A stretch of 64,000 bases of DNA. It comes from Microbacterium sp. W4I20. GTDB taxonomy: Bacteria > Actinomycetota > Actinomycetes > Actinomycetales > Microbacteriaceae. Positions 11,301 through 22,590 of this stretch are shown here, piece by piece. Location: assembly GCF_030816505.1 (NCBI RefSeq), contig NZ_JAUSYB010000001.1, forward strand, positions 682,001 through 746,000, written 5' to 3'. The notes under the pieces were generated by a model that saw only the letters and a list, made by a program, of their open reading frames with translations, was not told the origin of the DNA and ran no database searches. The translations under genes and the position numbers were made by a program. Every line of letters starts with the position of its first letter. Position 1 is the first letter of the stretch.

Positions 11301-13103
11301 TCAGTCCTCCTCGTCGAAGGTGGGCGCATGGTCGCGCGCGTACTGGACATAGCTGTTGCTGACTCCCTGCGGGACCATCGGCCACACCATCGAATCGGCG
11401 CTCACCACGAAGTCGATCACCACCGGACGATCGTTCGTCTCGAGGGCGAGCTTGATCGCGGCATCCACCTCCTCCGCCTTCTCCACGCGGATCGCCAGGC
11501 AGCCGTAAGCCTCACCGAGCTTCACGAAGTCGGGGATGCGCACGGTGCCATGGCCGGTGTTGAGGTCGGTGTTCGAGTGGCGTCCGTCGTAGAACAGCGT
11601 CTGCCACTGGCGCACCATGCCCAACGACGAGTTGTTGATGATCGCGACCTTGATCGGGATGTTGTTGATCGTGCAGGTCGCGAGCTCCTGGTTGGTCATC
11701 TGGAAGCAGCCGTCGCCGTCGATCGCCCACACCGGGCGATCCGGCTCGGCGACCTTCGCGCCCATCGCCGCGGGAACCGAGTAGCCCATGGTTCCGGCAC
11801 CGCCCGAGTTCAGCCAGGCGTTCGGGCGCTCGTACTTGATGAACTGCGCCGCCCACATCTGGTGCTGACCGACGCCGGCGACGTAGACGCCCTCCGGACC
11901 GGTGAGCTCACCGATCCGCTGGATCACGTACTGCGGCGCCAGCAGACCGTCGTCCGGGGGCGTGTAGCCGAGCGGGAACTCCTCGCGCAGTCCGTCGAGG
12001 TACGACCACCACTCGGCGATGTCGGGCTGGGTGCCGCCGACGACTCCGCGGAACGCAGCGTCCAGGTCGATCAGCACGTCGCGCACGTCGCCGACGATCG
12101 GCACGTCGGCGTTCCGGATCTTCGAGATCTCGGCCGGATCGATGTCGACATGCACGACCTTCGCGTTCGGTGCGAAGTCGGCGGCCTTCCCCGTGACGCG
12201 GTCGTCGAACCGTGCGCCGAGCGCGACGATCAGGTCGGACTCCTGGAGGGCGAGCACGGCCGGAACGGTGCCGTGCATGCCCGGCATCCCCAGGTGCTGC
12301 TGGTGCGAGTCGGGGAACACTCCCCGCGCCATGAGCGTCGTGACCACGGGCGCGTTCGTCGACTCCGCGAGAGCCAGCAGTTCGGCCGCCGCGCGACCGC
12401 GGACCACGCCACCGCCGACGTACAGCACCGGCTTCTTGGCCTCCGCGAGCAGGGCCGCTGCGGCCTGGATCTGCTTGCCGTGGGCCTTGGTGACCGGACG
12501 GTAGCCCGGAAGATCGACCTTCGGCGGCCAGATGAACGGCGCCGACTTCTGCTGCGCGTCCTTGGTGATGTCCACGAGCACCGGCCCCGGGCGCCCCGTG
12601 GAGGCGATCTCGAAGGCGGCGGCGAGGGCCCCGGGGATCTCGGAGGGCTCCTTCACCAGGAAGGAGTGCTTGGTGATCGGCATGGTGATGCCGACGATGT
12701 CGGCCTCCTGGAACGCGTCGGTCCCCATCAGGTGGCTGAACACCTGACCGGTGATGGCGACGATCGGCACCGAATCCATGTAGGCATCGGCGATCGCCGT
12801 GACCAGGTTGGTCGCACCGGGGCCCGATGTCGCGATCGCGACGCCGGTGCGGCCACTGGCGGAGGCGTATCCCTCGGCAGCGTGGCCCGCGCCCTGCTCG
12901 TGACGGACGAGGATGTGGCGCACCGTCTCGTCGTCGAGCAGCGGGTCGTACACCGGCATGATCGTCCCGCCGGGGATGCCGAAGACGTCGGTCACACCGA
13001 GAAGACCGAGGGACCGGACGACGGCCTCGGCGCCGGTGAGCTCGGGTGAGGAGGCCTTCGGGGACGGTGGCCGTGGAACGGCCGAAACGGAGTCAGCAGT
13101 CAT
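11301..13103 (-). CDS. ilvB: acetolactate synthase large (catalytic) subunit
   Basis: 600 aa. It makes acetolactate or acetohydroxybutyrate from pyruvate using thiamine diphosphate. The catalytic glutamate lies in [16 protein letters not shown]. The ThDP/magnesium motif is in the C-terminal domain ([18 protein letters not shown]...NN). The FAD-associated middle domain is between. The N-terminus [14 protein letters not shown] is a short extension. ilvD lies 48 bp upstream; I see no long leader with an attenuator before ilvB, unlike many ilvBNC operons. Confidence 0.95.
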   Translation of the reverse strand: MTADSVSAVPRPPSPKASSPELTGAEAVVRSLGLLGVTDVFGIPGGTIMPVYDPLLDDETVRHILVRHEQGAGHAAEGYASASGRTGVAIATSGPGATNLVTAIADAYMDSVPIVAITGQVFSHLMGTDAFQEADIVGITMPITKHSFLVKEPSEIPGALAAAFEIASTGRPGPVLVDITKDAQQKSAPFIWPPKVDLPGYRPVTKAHGKQIQAAAALLAEAKKPVLYVGGGVVRGRAAAELLALAESTNAPVVTTLMARGVFPDSHQQHLGMPGMHGTVPAVLALQESDLIVALGARFDDRVTGKAADFAPNAKVVHVDIDPAEISKIRNADVPIVGDVRDVLIDLDAAFRGVVGGTQPDIAEWWSYLDGLREEFPLGYTPPDDGLLAPQYVIQRIGELTGPEGVYVAGVGQHQMWAAQFIKYERPNAWLNSGGAGTMGYSVPAAMGAKVAEPDRPVWAIDGDGCFQMTNQELATCTINNIPIKVAIINNSSLGMVRQWQTLFYDGRHSNTDLNTGHGTVRIPDFVKLGEAYGCLAIRVEKAEEVDAAIKLALETNDRPVVIDFVVSADSMVWPMVPQGVSNSYVQYARDHAPTFDEED

Positions 13104-13151
13104 GTCATTCCTTGATGATCTGAGAGTTCGTCAGTAGCGGGCCGACGTGGA

Positions 13152-14870
13152 TCACCCGGTCGTCGCGCCTTCTGCAGCGGAACGCACGAGTCGCGAGTAC
13201 TTGGCAAGAACTCCACGGGTGTAGCGCGGGGGAAGCGGCTCCCAGCCAGAACGGCGGGAGGCGAGCTCAGCGTCGTCGACGAGTAGGTCGAGAGAGCGAG
13301 CTGCGATATCGACCCGTATCAGATCACCATCGCGCACGAAGGCGATGGGACCTGCGTCCACCGCTTCGGGTGCTATGTGGCCGATGCACAGGCCGGTTGT
13401 GCCGCCTGAGAATCGTCCGTCAGTCAAGAGTAGTACATCTTTTCCGAGGCCAGCGCCCTTGATGGCGGCCGTGATCGCCAGCATCTCGCGCATGCCCGGT
13501 CCGCCCTTCGGACCCTCGTAGCGGATGACGATGACGGTGCCGGGCTCGATCTCGCCCTCGGCGACGGCATCCATCGCCGCACGCTCGCGCTCGAAGACCC
13601 GCGCGGGTCCCTCGAAAACGGCCGCGTCGAAGCCGGCCGTCTTGACGACGGCTCCGTCGGGCGCCATCGAGCCGTGCAGGATCGTGAGCCCGCCGGTGGC
13701 GTGGATCGGGTTGTCGAACGTGTGGATCACGGTGCCGTCGATCGGCTGCGGGTCGAGCTCGGCGAGGTTCTCGGCGAGCGTCTTACCGGTGACCGTGAGC
13801 GCGTCGCCGTGCAGCAGACCTTCGTCGAGCATCGCCTTCATGATCACCGGGATGCCGCCGTGCCGGTCGACGTCGTTCATGACGTACTTTCCGAACGGCT
13901 TCATGTCGGCCACGTGCGGAACCTTGTCACCGATGCGGTTGAAGTCGTGCAGGCTCAGCTCCACGTCGGCCTCGCGGGCGATCGCCAGCAGGTGCAGCAC
14001 CACGTTCGTCGAGCCGCCGAGAGCCATCGCCAGCGCGATCGCGTTCTCGAACGCCTCCTTGGTGAGGATGTCGCGGGTCGTGATCCCCTGGCGCAGCAGG
14101 TTGACGACGGCCTCGCCGGAGCGGTGCGCGTAGTAGTCGCGACGGCGATCCGCTGCGGGCGGCGCGGCGGAGCCGGGAAGGCTGAGGCCGAGCGCCTCGG
14201 CGACGGATGCCATGGTGTTGGCGGTGTACATGCCACCGCACGCACCCTCGCCCGGTGCGATCGCGCACTCGATGCGCTTGAGGTCCTCCTCGCTCATGAG
14301 CCCGGCGCGGCACGCGCCGACGGCTTCGAACGAGTCGATGATGGTGACGTCCTTCTCGGTGCCGTCCGAGAGCTTCACCCAGCCGGGGGCGATCGAACCG
14401 GCGTACAGGAAGACGCTCGAGAGGTCGAGGCGGGCGCTGGCCATCAGCATCCCGGGGATCGACTTGTCGCAGCCGGCGAGGAGGACGGATCCGTCCAGCC
14501 GCTCGGCCATCATCACGGTCTCGACCGAGTCGGCGATGACCTCGCGCGACACGAGCGAGAAGTGCATTCCCTCGTGGCCCATCGAGATGCCGTCCGAGAC
14601 GGAGATCGTGCCGAACTGCAGCGGATAGCCACCGCCGCCGTGCACGCCCTCCTTGGCGCCCTGCGCGAGCCGGTCGAGGCTCAGGTTGCAGGGGGTGATC
14701 TCGTTCCAGCTGGAGGCGATGCCGATCTGCGGCTTCTCCCAGTCTGCGTCGCCCATGCCGACGGCACGGAGCATTCCGCGGGAGGTCGTCGCCTCGATGC
14801 CGTCGGTGACGACGCGACTGCGGGGCTTGATGTCGATGGGCGCGCTGTGAGAAGGATCATGCGAGGACAT
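13152..14870 (-). CDS. ilvD: dihydroxy-acid dehydratase
   Basis: 572 aa. It dehydrates dihydroxy acids to 2-oxo acids, the third common step of valine and isoleucine synthesis. Iron-sulfur ligands fit [21 protein letters not shown] and [15 protein letters not shown]. It starts 10 bp after the otsB stop, so it is most likely cotranscribed with the trehalose genes. The last 400 bp of the gene use more A/T-rich codons than the rest, with no break in the reading frame. Confidence 0.95.
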   Translation of the reverse strand: MSSHDPSHSAPIDIKPRSRVVTDGIEATTSRGMLRAVGMGDADWEKPQIGIASSWNEITPCNLSLDRLAQGAKEGVHGGGGYPLQFGTISVSDGISMGHEGMHFSLVSREVIADSVETVMMAERLDGSVLLAGCDKSIPGMLMASARLDLSSVFLYAGSIAPGWVKLSDGTEKDVTIIDSFEAVGACRAGLMSEEDLKRIECAIAPGEGACGGMYTANTMASVAEALGLSLPGSAAPPAADRRRDYYAHRSGEAVVNLLRQGITTRDILTKEAFENAIALAMALGGSTNVVLHLLAIAREADVELSLHDFNRIGDKVPHVADMKPFGKYVMNDVDRHGGIPVIMKAMLDEGLLHGDALTVTGKTLAENLAELDPQPIDGTVIHTFDNPIHATGGLTILHGSMAPDGAVVKTAGFDAAVFEGPARVFERERAAMDAVAEGEIEPGTVIVIRYEGPKGGPGMREMLAITAAIKGAGLGKDVLLLTDGRFSGGTTGLCIGHIAPEAVDAGPIAFVRDGDLIRVDIAARSLDLLVDDAELASRRSGWEPLPPRYTRGVLAKYSRLVRSAAEGATTG

Positions 14871-14879
14871 GACGGAAGT

Positions 14880-15677
14880 CTATTCCCGCAGAGAGGCGCG
14901 CTCGTCCGCGAGCGCCTCCAGAAGCTCGGCCATCTGTTGTGGGTTCTCCACACGCAGGATGGCTGCGCTCTCCCCCGGACCCACGCGCACCCCGAGGTCG
15001 CCCGGCTGCAGCACGCGCATCGCATCCTCGTCGGTGGCGTCGTCCCCGGCGAAGAGGATGCCGGTCGCGTCGAAGTGGTCGCGCAGCGCTGCCATCGCAG
15101 CGTCCTTGCCCTCCACCCGCGAGGAGAACTCCAGGACGCGGTGTCCGGCGCGGCGACGCCAGTGCGGGAAGCGCTCGGCGACGAGTGCGTCGATCTCCGC
15201 GAAGACGCGCACCTCGGTGTCGCGGTCGGCGCGGCGGGTGTGCACGCCCATCCCGAAGGTCTTGGGCTCGAACTCGGCACCCTCGTAGCGTTCGATGATG
15301 GGACGCGCCGCCGCCCACAGCTCTTCGCGCGCTCCGTCGTCGGTGGCGTCGCCCGTCGCTGCGGCATCGCCCTCCCCCGGGAACCAGTACTGGGCTCCGT
15401 GGGATCCGGCGAGCGCGATCACGGAATCGTCCGTGTGCTCGGTGATCACGCGGAGATCGTGCATGCTGCGTCCGGAGACGTAGGCGACGACCGTGTCGGG
15501 GAGGGCCGCCAGTCTTGCGACCTGCGTCGCGACGGCGGGGAGTGCTCGTGCGGCCATCGGGTCGGGCACGAGAGGCGACGCGGTTCCGTCGAAGTCGAGC
15601 GAGACGACGAGCCGAGGTGTCGCGGCGAGCGCCGACAGGTCGGGGTCGGGGGTTCCGGGGGTCCAGCTGCGGGTCAC
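14880..15677 (-). CDS. otsB: trehalose-6-phosphate phosphatase
   Basis: 265 aa, a HAD-superfamily enzyme that removes phosphate from trehalose-6-phosphate. The nucleophile motif is SLDFDGTASPLV. The later acidic motif GDDATDEDAMRVL and a lysine in VEGKDAAM fit motifs III/IV of the family. It follows otsA by 24 bp and precedes ilvD by 10 bp. Confidence 0.93.
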   Translation of the reverse strand: MTRSWTPGTPDPDLSALAATPRLVVSLDFDGTASPLVPDPMAARALPAVATQVARLAALPDTVVAYVSGRSMHDLRVITEHTDDSVIALAGSHGAQYWFPGEGDAAATGDATDDGAREELWAAARPIIERYEGAEFEPKTFGMGVHTRRADRDTEVRVFAEIDALVAERFPHWRRRAGHRVLEFSSRVEGKDAAMAALRDHFDATGILFAGDDATDEDAMRVLQPGDLGVRVGPGESAAILRVENPQQMAELLEALADERASLRE

Positions 15678-15701
15678 GTGCTCTTCCGTTCTCGTGTGCG
15701 G

Positions 15702-17132
15702 TCAGCGGGCGTCGCGCGCTGAGGCGAGGGCCGTCAGGAACGACTCCGACCACGCGGTCACGTCGTTGTCGAGCACACGGCGCCGCAACGACCGCATGCG
15801 TCTCGCCTGTTCCCTCGGCGGCATCTCGACGGCGCGCATGATCGACTCCTTGAGCCCCTCGATGTCGTGAGGGTTCACGAGGATCGCGCTGCCGAGCTCG
15901 TCCGCGGCGCCGGCGAACTCGCTCAGGACCAGCACCCCGCGGTTGTCGATCCGGGTGGCGACGTACTCCTTCGCGACGAGGTTCATGCCGTCGCGCAGTG
16001 CGGTCACCAGCATCACGTCGGCGGCGAGGTACAGCGCGACCATCTCCTCGCGGGGGTAACCCTGGTGGAGATAGCGGATCGCGGTGTGGCCCATGGTGTC
16101 GAAGTCGCCGTTGATCCGGCTCACCGAGAGCTCGATCTCATCGCGCAGGTTGGCATAGGCATCGACCCGCTCGCGGCTGGGGCTGGCCACCTGCACCAGG
16201 GTCACGTCCTCGACCGAGAGCAGCCCGTCACTGAGCAGCTCGCCGTACGCCTTGACACGGTGCCCGATCCCCTTGGTGTAGTCGAGACGGTCCACTCCGA
16301 GCAGGATGTGCTTCGGGTTGCCGAGGTTCTCGCGGATCTCGGCGGCGCGCGCCTGGATGTCGGGCCGTGCCGCGAGCTCCAGGTAGGGCGCGGTGTCGAT
16401 CGAGATCGGGAACGCCTTCACCAGCGCGCGATGCGACTCGCCGCGCTCGTCGATCTCGCCGTTGCCCGACGGCACCGTGACGAACGACGACTTGATCTCG
16501 TACTTGAGGCGGCGACGTACGGCGTTGAGGAAGTTCGTGGCGTCCGTCGCCCGCTGGAAGCCGATCACATCGGCTCCGAGCAGACCCCGCAGCACCTGAC
16601 CGCGCCAGGGCAGCTGGGCGTACAGCCCGTGTGCGGGGAACGGGATGTGGTGGAAGTAGCCGATCGTCACGTCGGGCCGCAGAGCCCGGACCATCTGAGG
16701 CACGAGCTGCAGCTGGTAGTCGTGCACCCACACCGTCCCGCCCTCGGCGACGGCAGCGGCTGCGGCGTCGGCGAAGCGACGGTTGACCGCGACGTAGGCG
16801 TCCCACCATTCCCGGTGATACTGCGGCGGGGCGATGACGTCGTGGTAGAGCGGCCAGATGGTGTCGTTGGAGAATCCCTCGTAGTACTCCGCGATCTCCT
16901 GCTCGCTCAGGGCGATCGGGATCAGGCGGATGCCGCCGGAGGTGAACGGCTTGAGCTGGAGGTCGGGCTGCCCCGGCCAGCCGACCCAGGCCCCGTTGAC
17001 GCTCTTCATCACGGGTTCGAGCGCGGCGACCAGCCCTCCGGGAGAGGTGCGCCACACCTCTTCGCCCTCGGGTCCTGCGATGCGATCGACGGGCAGCCGG
17101 TTGGCGACCACGACGAAATCTGCGGCAGCCAT
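15702..17132 (-). CDS. otsA: alpha,alpha-trehalose-phosphate synthase
   Basis: 476 aa, glycosyltransferase family 20. It joins glucose from UDP-glucose (or another NDP-glucose) to glucose-6-phosphate. Seen: [10 protein letters not shown] at the N-terminus, [29 protein letters not shown] (donor-binding arginine and lysine), [12 protein letters not shown] and [13 protein letters not shown]. It acts with OtsB in the two-step trehalose pathway, usually part of osmotic and desiccation responses. Confidence 0.95.
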   Translation of the reverse strand: MAAADFVVVANRLPVDRIAGPEGEEVWRTSPGGLVAALEPVMKSVNGAWVGWPGQPDLQLKPFTSGGIRLIPIALSEQEIAEYYEGFSNDTIWPLYHDVIAPPQYHREWWDAYVAVNRRFADAAAAAVAEGGTVWVHDYQLQLVPQMVRALRPDVTIGYFHHIPFPAHGLYAQLPWRGQVLRGLLGADVIGFQRATDATNFLNAVRRRLKYEIKSSFVTVPSGNGEIDERGESHRALVKAFPISIDTAPYLELAARPDIQARAAEIRENLGNPKHILLGVDRLDYTKGIGHRVKAYGELLSDGLLSVEDVTLVQVASPSRERVDAYANLRDEIELSVSRINGDFDTMGHTAIRYLHQGYPREEMVALYLAADVMLVTALRDGMNLVAKEYVATRIDNRGVLVLSEFAGAADELGSAILVNPHDIEGLKESIMRAVEMPPREQARRMRSLRRRVLDNDVTAWSESFLTALASARDAR

Positions 17133-17202
17133 GATGACTCCTCACGCCAGGGGTTGGATGGTGTCCAGGCTATCGAGGTTGCGGCGTTCTGTTCGCCAGT
17201 CC

Positions 17203-18477
17203 TCAGGCGGTGGCGGGCGACAGCCGAGGGCCGGGCCTGCTGAGGAACCAGTTGGCCAGCCCGGCCGCGAAGGTGACGGTCGCGGCCAGGATCGGGAGCA
17301 GGAGTGCCGGAGCGGTGCCGATCTGCTCGGCGATCGCACCGGTCACGGCGGCGCCGATGGACTGTCCGACGACGACACCGGAGCCGAGCATCGTCATCAC
17401 CGTGGCCGAGCGCCCGAGCGGGCTGCGAGCCGCGCCGAAGCTGTACTGCGTGACCAGGGTCGGCCCGATGCCGATGCCCATGATCCCCAGCGCGACCATC
17501 ATCGTGCCGGGAGAGTCGACGAAGACGAGGAGCAGGGTGCCGGCGAGAAGGATTCCCGAGAAGACCACCCATCGCGCGCGGAGCGAGAAGCGCGGAGGAA
17601 GCCACGCGACGCCGAGGGCCAGGATCGCCGATCCGACTCCCATCACCCCGTAGAGGAGGCCGGCCTGCTCGGGCGCCCCGAGGTCTGCCATGAACGAGGT
17701 GAGCGCGGTGAGCATCGTCCCGAAGAAGATCCCCACGCCCAGGATGCCGAGCACGACGATGAGCAGCTGCGGTCGGAAGAGGTCGGAGACGGTCGAGGGC
17801 GCCTTGCCGTCGGAGTCGCGCTCCTGGGACACGTGCCGCCCGCTCGGATGCAGCGCGAACGCGCCGACGAACACGACGGTGAGCACGGCGGCGCCCACGA
17901 GCGGAGCCCACGGCGCGAGAGCCGAGGCGAGGATGCCGACGATGAAGGGCCCGAACACGAAAACGGTCTCGTCTGCCGCGGACTCGTAGGCCATGGTCCC
18001 CGAGAGGGTGCGGGTGCGGGTGGCCTCCGGCATCCTCTCCCGGATCATCGTGACCAGTCGCGAGCGGGACAGCGGCGCGACCTGCGGTGCGGTCGCACCG
18101 ATGCCGACGGCGGCGAGCAGCACGAAGGCGTTTGCGCCGGAGCCGTAGACGACGACCGTGAAGAGCACCAGCATCGCTCCGTTGGCGAGCGCGAGCACGG
18201 AGAGGACCCCGCGCTGTCCGAACCGGTCGGCCGCCGCGCCCAGGAGCGGCCCGAAGCAGGCGGTGCCGAGGCCGACCGCCGCAGACGTGAGGCCGCCCAA
18301 CGAGAGCGAGCCGCGGGCGGCCACCACCACGGTGAGGACGCCGACGACCATCATCGCGAACGGCAGCCGGGCGATGAAGGCGATGAGGAAGTACGGGAGA
18401 CCCGCGAGACGGAGCAGGCTCGTCTCGTCGGAACGGGAGGCCGCGTGTTCGGGTGTCTGTGAGGAAGCGTGTGTCAT
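17203..18477 (-). CDS. MFS transporter
   Basis: 424 aa with 12 hydrophobic segments, a typical MFS sugar/drug proton antiporter. Loop 2-3 is LLGAAADRFGQRGVLSVLALANG. It ends 70 bp before the otsA start and is in the same direction, so it could share a transcript, but its substrate is not evident. The start MTHASSQTPEHAAS leaves a short soluble N-terminus. Confidence 0.82.
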   Translation of the reverse strand: MTHASSQTPEHAASRSDETSLLRLAGLPYFLIAFIARLPFAMMVVGVLTVVVAARGSLSLGGLTSAAVGLGTACFGPLLGAAADRFGQRGVLSVLALANGAMLVLFTVVVYGSGANAFVLLAAVGIGATAPQVAPLSRSRLVTMIRERMPEATRTRTLSGTMAYESAADETVFVFGPFIVGILASALAPWAPLVGAAVLTVVFVGAFALHPSGRHVSQERDSDGKAPSTVSDLFRPQLLIVVLGILGVGIFFGTMLTALTSFMADLGAPEQAGLLYGVMGVGSAILALGVAWLPPRFSLRARWVVFSGILLAGTLLLVFVDSPGTMMVALGIMGIGIGPTLVTQYSFGAARSPLGRSATVMTMLGSGVVVGQSIGAAVTGAIAEQIGTAPALLLPILAATVTFAAGLANWFLSRPGPRLSPATA

Positions 18478-18688
18478 GGCTCTCGCGCGTCGAAGACGCG
18501 ATCTCGGGTGCCGCCGCTGTCCGCAGGAATGCCCGCGGCCGGTAGATACACGGTGGTGCGGCCGCGGATGGACCGCGACGCCCCCATGGTATCGGTTCAG
18601 CCTGAACAGGAGCAGGACCCCTGACAGGATCAGGACCGGGTTGTCAAGGCTCGGTGCCGCATCCGACGCCGCCGGGTACCGTAGGGGA
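18478..18688. other. intergenic region, no gene seen
   Basis: About 210 bp between divergent genes. It must hold the promoters of the MFS gene and the small membrane gene, but I cannot place convincing -35/-10 elements. An imperfect inverted repeat around CAGGAGCAGGACCCCTG and CAGGATCAGGACC is present. Confidence 0.4.
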
Positions 18689-18988
18689 ATGCGCTACCTC
18701 TTCAGCACCGGACTCATCGCAGCGATCTCGGCCGGGGTCTCGCTGCTGCGTGGCACTCGCCAAGAACCGATCACCTGGCGCTCGGCGCTCTCCTGGGTGA
18801 GCTGGGGCATCACGATGGCTCTTGCCGTCGGAGCCGTCGTCGACATGAACCGTTCGCGGCGCGGCGTGCTCGTCGACGCCGACTCCCCGCAGTCGGTCAA
18901 AAAGTCGAAGAAGGCGCAGCGTCTGCAGTTCCGGTCGCAGAAGGCACTGGCCGACGCCCAGGACCACGCGCAGGACCGACGCAGCTGA
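18689..18988 (+). CDS. small membrane protein of unknown function
   Basis: 99 aa, MRYLFSTGLIAAISAGVSLL at the start, then a second hydrophobic stretch (WVSWGITMALAVGAVVDM) and a basic tail rich in lysine, arginine and glutamine (QSVKKSKKAQRLQFRSQKAL). This suggests two membrane segments and a charged cytoplasmic tail. It is preceded by GTAGGGGA. It is convergent with the thiolase gene. No family recognised. Confidence 0.65.
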   Translation: MRYLFSTGLIAAISAGVSLLRGTRQEPITWRSALSWVSWGITMALAVGAVVDMNRSRRGVLVDADSPQSVKKSKKAQRLQFRSQKALADAQDHAQDRRS

Positions 18989-19022
18989 GCGTCGCTCTGG
19001 TCGGGCCCTGAGCACTTCGGGA

Positions 19023-20207
19023 TCAGCGCGTCAGGATGAGGGCTTCGCCCTGACCGCCGCCTCCGCACAGCGCGACCACAGCCGTCCCTTCGCCGCGGCG
19101 GGCGAGTTCGTGGGCGACGTGCACGACGAGGCGGTTGCCGGATGCTCCGATCGGGTGCCCGATAGCGATGCCGCCGCCGTGGATGTTCACGATCTCGCTG
19201 TCGAGGCCGAGTTCCGTCTGGGACCGCGCGACCACTGCGCCGAACGCCTCGTTGATCTCGACCAGATCGAGATCCGCCGGTGAGATGCCCTGCTTGGCGC
19301 ACGCCTGCTCGATCGCCCGTGCCGGCTGCGCCTGCAGGGAGTTGTCGGGCCCGGCGGTCTGTCCGCTCGCGCCGACGGTGACCAGCACGGGCCAGCCCTT
19401 CGACTGCGCCGTGCCACGCGTGGTGACGATCACCGCGGACGCTCCGTCGGAGATCGGCGAGGAGTTCCCCGCCGTGATCGACCCGCCCTCGGCGAAGGCC
19501 GCGCGCAGACCGGCGAGAGTCTCGACGGTCGACTCGGGGCGGACGCCCTCGTCGCGCGTCACCTGCACCGGCTCGCCGCGCCGCTGGGGCACCTCGATCG
19601 CGACGATCTCCGCATCGAAGACGCCCGCGGTCTGGGCGGCCGCCGCCCGCTGGTGCGAGAGGGCCGCCACCGTGTCCTGGGCTTCTCGGGTGAGCTCGTA
19701 GCGCGCGTTGTGCCGCTCGGTCGAGGCGCCCATGCTCTCCCGGTCGTACGCATCCGTCAACCCGTCGTACGCCATGTGGTCGAGCACCTCGACGGTGCCG
19801 TAGGCCCATCCGTCTCGGGAGCCCATCAGCAGGTGCGGAGCGCGCGTCATCGACTCCATGCCGGCCGCGACCACGACCTCGGCATCGCCCGTGCGGATCA
19901 TCCGTGCCGCGTCGATGACGGCGGTGAGTCCGGAGAGGCACACCTTGTTGACCGAGTGAGCCGGGACGTCCCAGCCGATACCGGCACCGATCGCGGCCTG
20001 ACGAGCCGCGTTCTGGCCCGATCCCGCGGCGAGCACCTGGCCGACGATGACCGCGTCGACGTCCTCCGGGTCCACCGATGCCTGCTCCAGCGCGCCGCGG
20101 ATGGCGAACGACCCCAGCTGCGGCGCGGTGAAAGCGGCGAGCTGCCCCTTCAGGCGGCCCTGCGGGGTGCGGGCGGCGGCGACGATGACGATGTCGTTCT
20201 CAGCCAT
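19023..20207 (-). CDS. acetyl-CoA C-acetyltransferase (thiolase)
   Basis: 394 aa from the ATG at 20207 ([17 protein letters not shown]). The active-site cysteine is C90 in [13 protein letters not shown]. The catalytic histidine is in [16 protein letters not shown] and the second cysteine is in [12 protein letters not shown]. It condenses or cleaves acetoacetyl-CoA or a 3-oxoacyl-CoA. It overlaps the upstream CoA-transferase B gene by 8 bp, so together they can activate and cleave a 3-oxo acid (acetoacetate, or 3-oxoadipate as in the PcaIJF pathway). Which substrate is used cannot be read from the sequence. Confidence 0.93.
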   Translation of the reverse strand: MAENDIVIVAAARTPQGRLKGQLAAFTAPQLGSFAIRGALEQASVDPEDVDAVIVGQVLAAGSGQNAARQAAIGAGIGWDVPAHSVNKVCLSGLTAVIDAARMIRTGDAEVVVAAGMESMTRAPHLLMGSRDGWAYGTVEVLDHMAYDGLTDAYDRESMGASTERHNARYELTREAQDTVAALSHQRAAAAQTAGVFDAEIVAIEVPQRRGEPVQVTRDEGVRPESTVETLAGLRAAFAEGGSITAGNSSPISDGASAVIVTTRGTAQSKGWPVLVTVGASGQTAGPDNSLQAQPARAIEQACAKQGISPADLDLVEINEAFGAVVARSQTELGLDSEIVNIHGGGIAIGHPIGASGNRLVVHVAHELARRGEGTAVVALCGGGGQGEALILTR

Positions 20208-20868
20208 GTTGTTCGGTCCTTCCGGTGGTGAGGGAGTCGGAGATGAGGAGCGGGGGTTCTGTCGCCGCGACGACCTCCTCGACGGTGACCCCCGGTGCGG
20301 TCTCGACGAGCACCAAACCCTGATCGGTGACATCGATCACGGCGAGGTCGGTGATGATGCGGTCGACCACACCTCGGCCGGTCAGCGGGAGCGTGCAGGC
20401 GTCGACGATCTTCGGGGTTCCGTCTTTGGCGACGTGCTCCATCAGCACGATCACCCGGCCGGCGCCGTGCACGAGATCCATGGCGCCACCGGGCCCCTTG
20501 ACCATCTTGCCCGGGATCATCCAGTTGGCCAGGTCTCCGGTCGCCGAGACCTGCATGGCGCCGAGGATGGCCGCGTCGATCTTGCCGCCCCGGATCATTC
20601 CGAAGCTCAGCGCGGAGTCGAAGAACGCCGAGCCCGGGAGCGTGGTGACGGTCTCCTTGCCCGCATTGATCAGGTCGGGGTCGACCGCCTCTTCGCGCGG
20701 GTACGGCCCGACGCCGAGGATGCCGTTCTCCGACTGCAGCACGACGGTCACGCCCGCCGGCACGTGGTTCGGCACCAGTGTGGGCAGGCCGATGCCGAGG
20801 TTCGCGTAGGCGCCGTCCTGCAGCTCGGCGGCAGCACGGGCCGCCATCTGGTCTCGGGTGAGCGCCAT
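20200..20868 (-). CDS. scoB: 3-oxoacid CoA-transferase, subunit B
   Basis: 222 aa from the ATG at 20868 ([19 protein letters not shown]). The active-site glutamate is E47 in [12 protein letters not shown], in the class I CoA-transferase beta subunit. It works with the A subunit encoded directly upstream (2 bp away) to move CoA from succinyl-CoA to acetoacetate or 3-oxoadipate. The symbol is approximate: pcaJ would be as good if the substrate is 3-oxoadipate. Confidence 0.9.
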   Translation of the reverse strand: MALTRDQMAARAAAELQDGAYANLGIGLPTLVPNHVPAGVTVVLQSENGILGVGPYPREEAVDPDLINAGKETVTTLPGSAFFDSALSFGMIRGGKIDAAILGAMQVSATGDLANWMIPGKMVKGPGGAMDLVHGAGRVIVLMEHVAKDGTPKIVDACTLPLTGRGVVDRIITDLAVIDVTDQGLVLVETAPGVTVEEVVAATEPPLLISDSLTTGRTEQHG

Positions 20869-20869
20869 G

Positions 20870-21658
20870 TCAGGCTCCTTCCGCGGCGTCTGCCGGTTGC
20901 GAGACCGTGCGCCGTTCGATGCGCTTGGGGATGTCGGTGCCGACCTCGACGATGCGGTGCACGAAGACGCCCGGCAGGTGGATGTGGTCGGGGTCGAGCT
21001 CCCCCGGCTCCACCAGGCGTTCCACCTGCGCGATGCAGACGCGGCCCGCCATCGCGGCCAGCGGGTTGAAGTTGCGGGCCGCCTTGTTGAAGACGAGGTT
21101 GCCGTGCCGGTCGCCGATCGCGGCATGAACGAGCGCGAAGTCGGTCGTGATCGCCTCCTCCAGCACGAAGTCCTTGGGCACGCCGTGCACGTCGAAGCTG
21201 CGGACGTCCTTCGCCGACGATGCCACGGCGACCGAGCCGTCGGGGTTGTATCGACGGGGCAACCCGCCCTCGGCGACCTGGGTTCCGACGCCGGTCTGGG
21301 TGAAGAACGCGCCGATGCCCGAGCCTCCGGCACGCAGCTTCTCGGCGAGGGTTCCCTGCGGAGTGAGTTCCAGCTCGAGCTCCCCGGAGAGGAACTGCCG
21401 CTCGAACTCCTTGTTCTCGCCGACGTACGACGACGTCATCTTGCGGATGCGTTGCGCGCCCAGCAGGATGCCGAGGCCCCAGTCGTCCACACCACAGTTG
21501 TTGCTGACGATGCTGAGTTCTCTCGTGCCCTGCGCGAGCAGGGCTTCGATGAGAGCGATCGGGTTGCCGGAGAGCCCGAAACCGCCGACGGCGAGAGACG
21601 ATCCATCTTCGATGTCGGCGACAGCTGCCGTCGCGGATTCCCATTGCTTGTCGATCAC
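20870..21658 (-). CDS. scoA: 3-oxoacid CoA-transferase, subunit A
   Basis: 262 aa from a GTG at 21658 ([13 protein letters not shown]), with GAAGGAG six bases upstream. The glycine-rich [19 protein letters not shown] and [16 protein letters not shown] match the alpha subunit of the family. First gene of the scoA-scoB-thiolase operon, divergent from an IclR regulator. pcaI is an alternative name if the pathway is beta-ketoadipate. Confidence 0.9.
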   Translation of the reverse strand: MIDKQWESATAAVADIEDGSSLAVGGFGLSGNPIALIEALLAQGTRELSIVSNNCGVDDWGLGILLGAQRIRKMTSSYVGENKEFERQFLSGELELELTPQGTLAEKLRAGGSGIGAFFTQTGVGTQVAEGGLPRRYNPDGSVAVASSAKDVRSFDVHGVPKDFVLEEAITTDFALVHAAIGDRHGNLVFNKAARNFNPLAAMAGRVCIAQVERLVEPGELDPDHIHLPGVFVHRIVEVGTDIPKRIERRTVSQPADAAEGA

Positions 21659-21763
21659 GCCTGCTCCTTCGGATACGCGGACCTCTCCAGCATCCGCCCG
21701 CCGAGGTCCGGAAGGGAACCCCGGTCTTGCGATGTGGTCGAACCAGCGGATAGCGTCCACATC

Positions 21764-22552
21764 ATGGAACAGCAGCCGCTCGCCGTGCCCGGCACTCAGG
21801 CCATCGCCCGGGCGGCGCGCCTACTGCGTCTGGTGACCGCGGCGGGAGCCGACGGCTCCACGCTGCAGGAGCTGGCGAGATCCGCGGACCTCTCGCGCTC
21901 GACGGCGCATCGCCTGCTCAGCGCGCTGAAGGCGGAGGGGCTCGTCGACCGGGACGCCGAGAGCACTCGGTGGATGCCGGGGCCGGAGCTCTTCCTCATG
22001 GGAACGGTTGCGGCGGCGCGGTACGACGTGACGGCTCTCGCGCGGGACATCGTGCGGTCGCTGGCGGTCAAGACCGAGGAGAGCGCGTTCTTCTCGGTGC
22101 GCCGCGCCGACGAGACGGTCTGCCTGCTGCGCGAGGAGGGCTCGTTCCCGATCCGGTCCTTTGTCCTCAGCGAGGGCGTGCGGTTCCCCCTCGGTGTCGC
22201 GAGTGCGGGCCTGGCGATCCTGGCGTTCCTGCCTGACCACGATGTGGATGCCTACCTGGAGCGCCACCCGGAGCTCGTGAGCGCCTGGGGGCGCGCACAC
22301 GGCGAGAGCCCGCTGCGCACACGCCTCGCTGAGACGAAGGAGCGCGGGTATGCGATCAACCCGGGCCTGATCGTCGAGGGCAGCTGGGGCATGGGGGCTG
22401 CGGTGTTCGATCGGTCGGGTCGGCCGGAGTGGGCACTGAGTCTGACCGGGGTCGAGTTCCGCTTCGGTCATGAGCGCACCGCCGAACTCGGTCGCATTCT
22501 GCTCTCCCATGCGCACCAGCTCTCGGCGCGGATCGCCAGCGCTCGCCGATAA
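21764..22552 (+). CDS. IclR family transcriptional regulator
   Basis: 262 aa. The N-terminal winged helix-turn-helix is at about residues 12-75 (AIARAARLLRLVTAAGADGSTLQEL...DLSRSTAHRLLSALKAEGLV). The C-terminal effector domain contains SEGVRFPLGVASAGLAILAF, VEGSWGMGAAVFDRSG. It is divergent from scoA with 105 bp between them, the usual arrangement for the local regulator of a ketoacid/aromatic catabolic operon. Confidence 0.93.
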   Translation: MEQQPLAVPGTQAIARAARLLRLVTAAGADGSTLQELARSADLSRSTAHRLLSALKAEGLVDRDAESTRWMPGPELFLMGTVAAARYDVTALARDIVRSLAVKTEESAFFSVRRADETVCLLREEGSFPIRSFVLSEGVRFPLGVASAGLAILAFLPDHDVDAYLERHPELVSAWGRAHGESPLRTRLAETKERGYAINPGLIVEGSWGMGAAVFDRSGRPEWALSLTGVEFRFGHERTAELGRILLSHAHQLSARIASARR

Positions 22553-22560
22553 TCGCAGTA

Positions 22561-22590
22561 CATACCATCAGGTATATACTGATTGGTATG
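22561..22590. promoter_or_regulatory. inverted repeat over the marR start, with a leaderless -10
   Basis: The arms CATACCATCAG and CTGATTGGTATG are inverted repeats that differ by one inserted base. The right arm includes the ATG of the MarR gene. TATACT at 22575-22580 lies 7 bp before that ATG and there is no ribosome site, so the mRNA is probably leaderless. A repressor bound here would block the promoter and start codon together. Confidence 0.65.
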
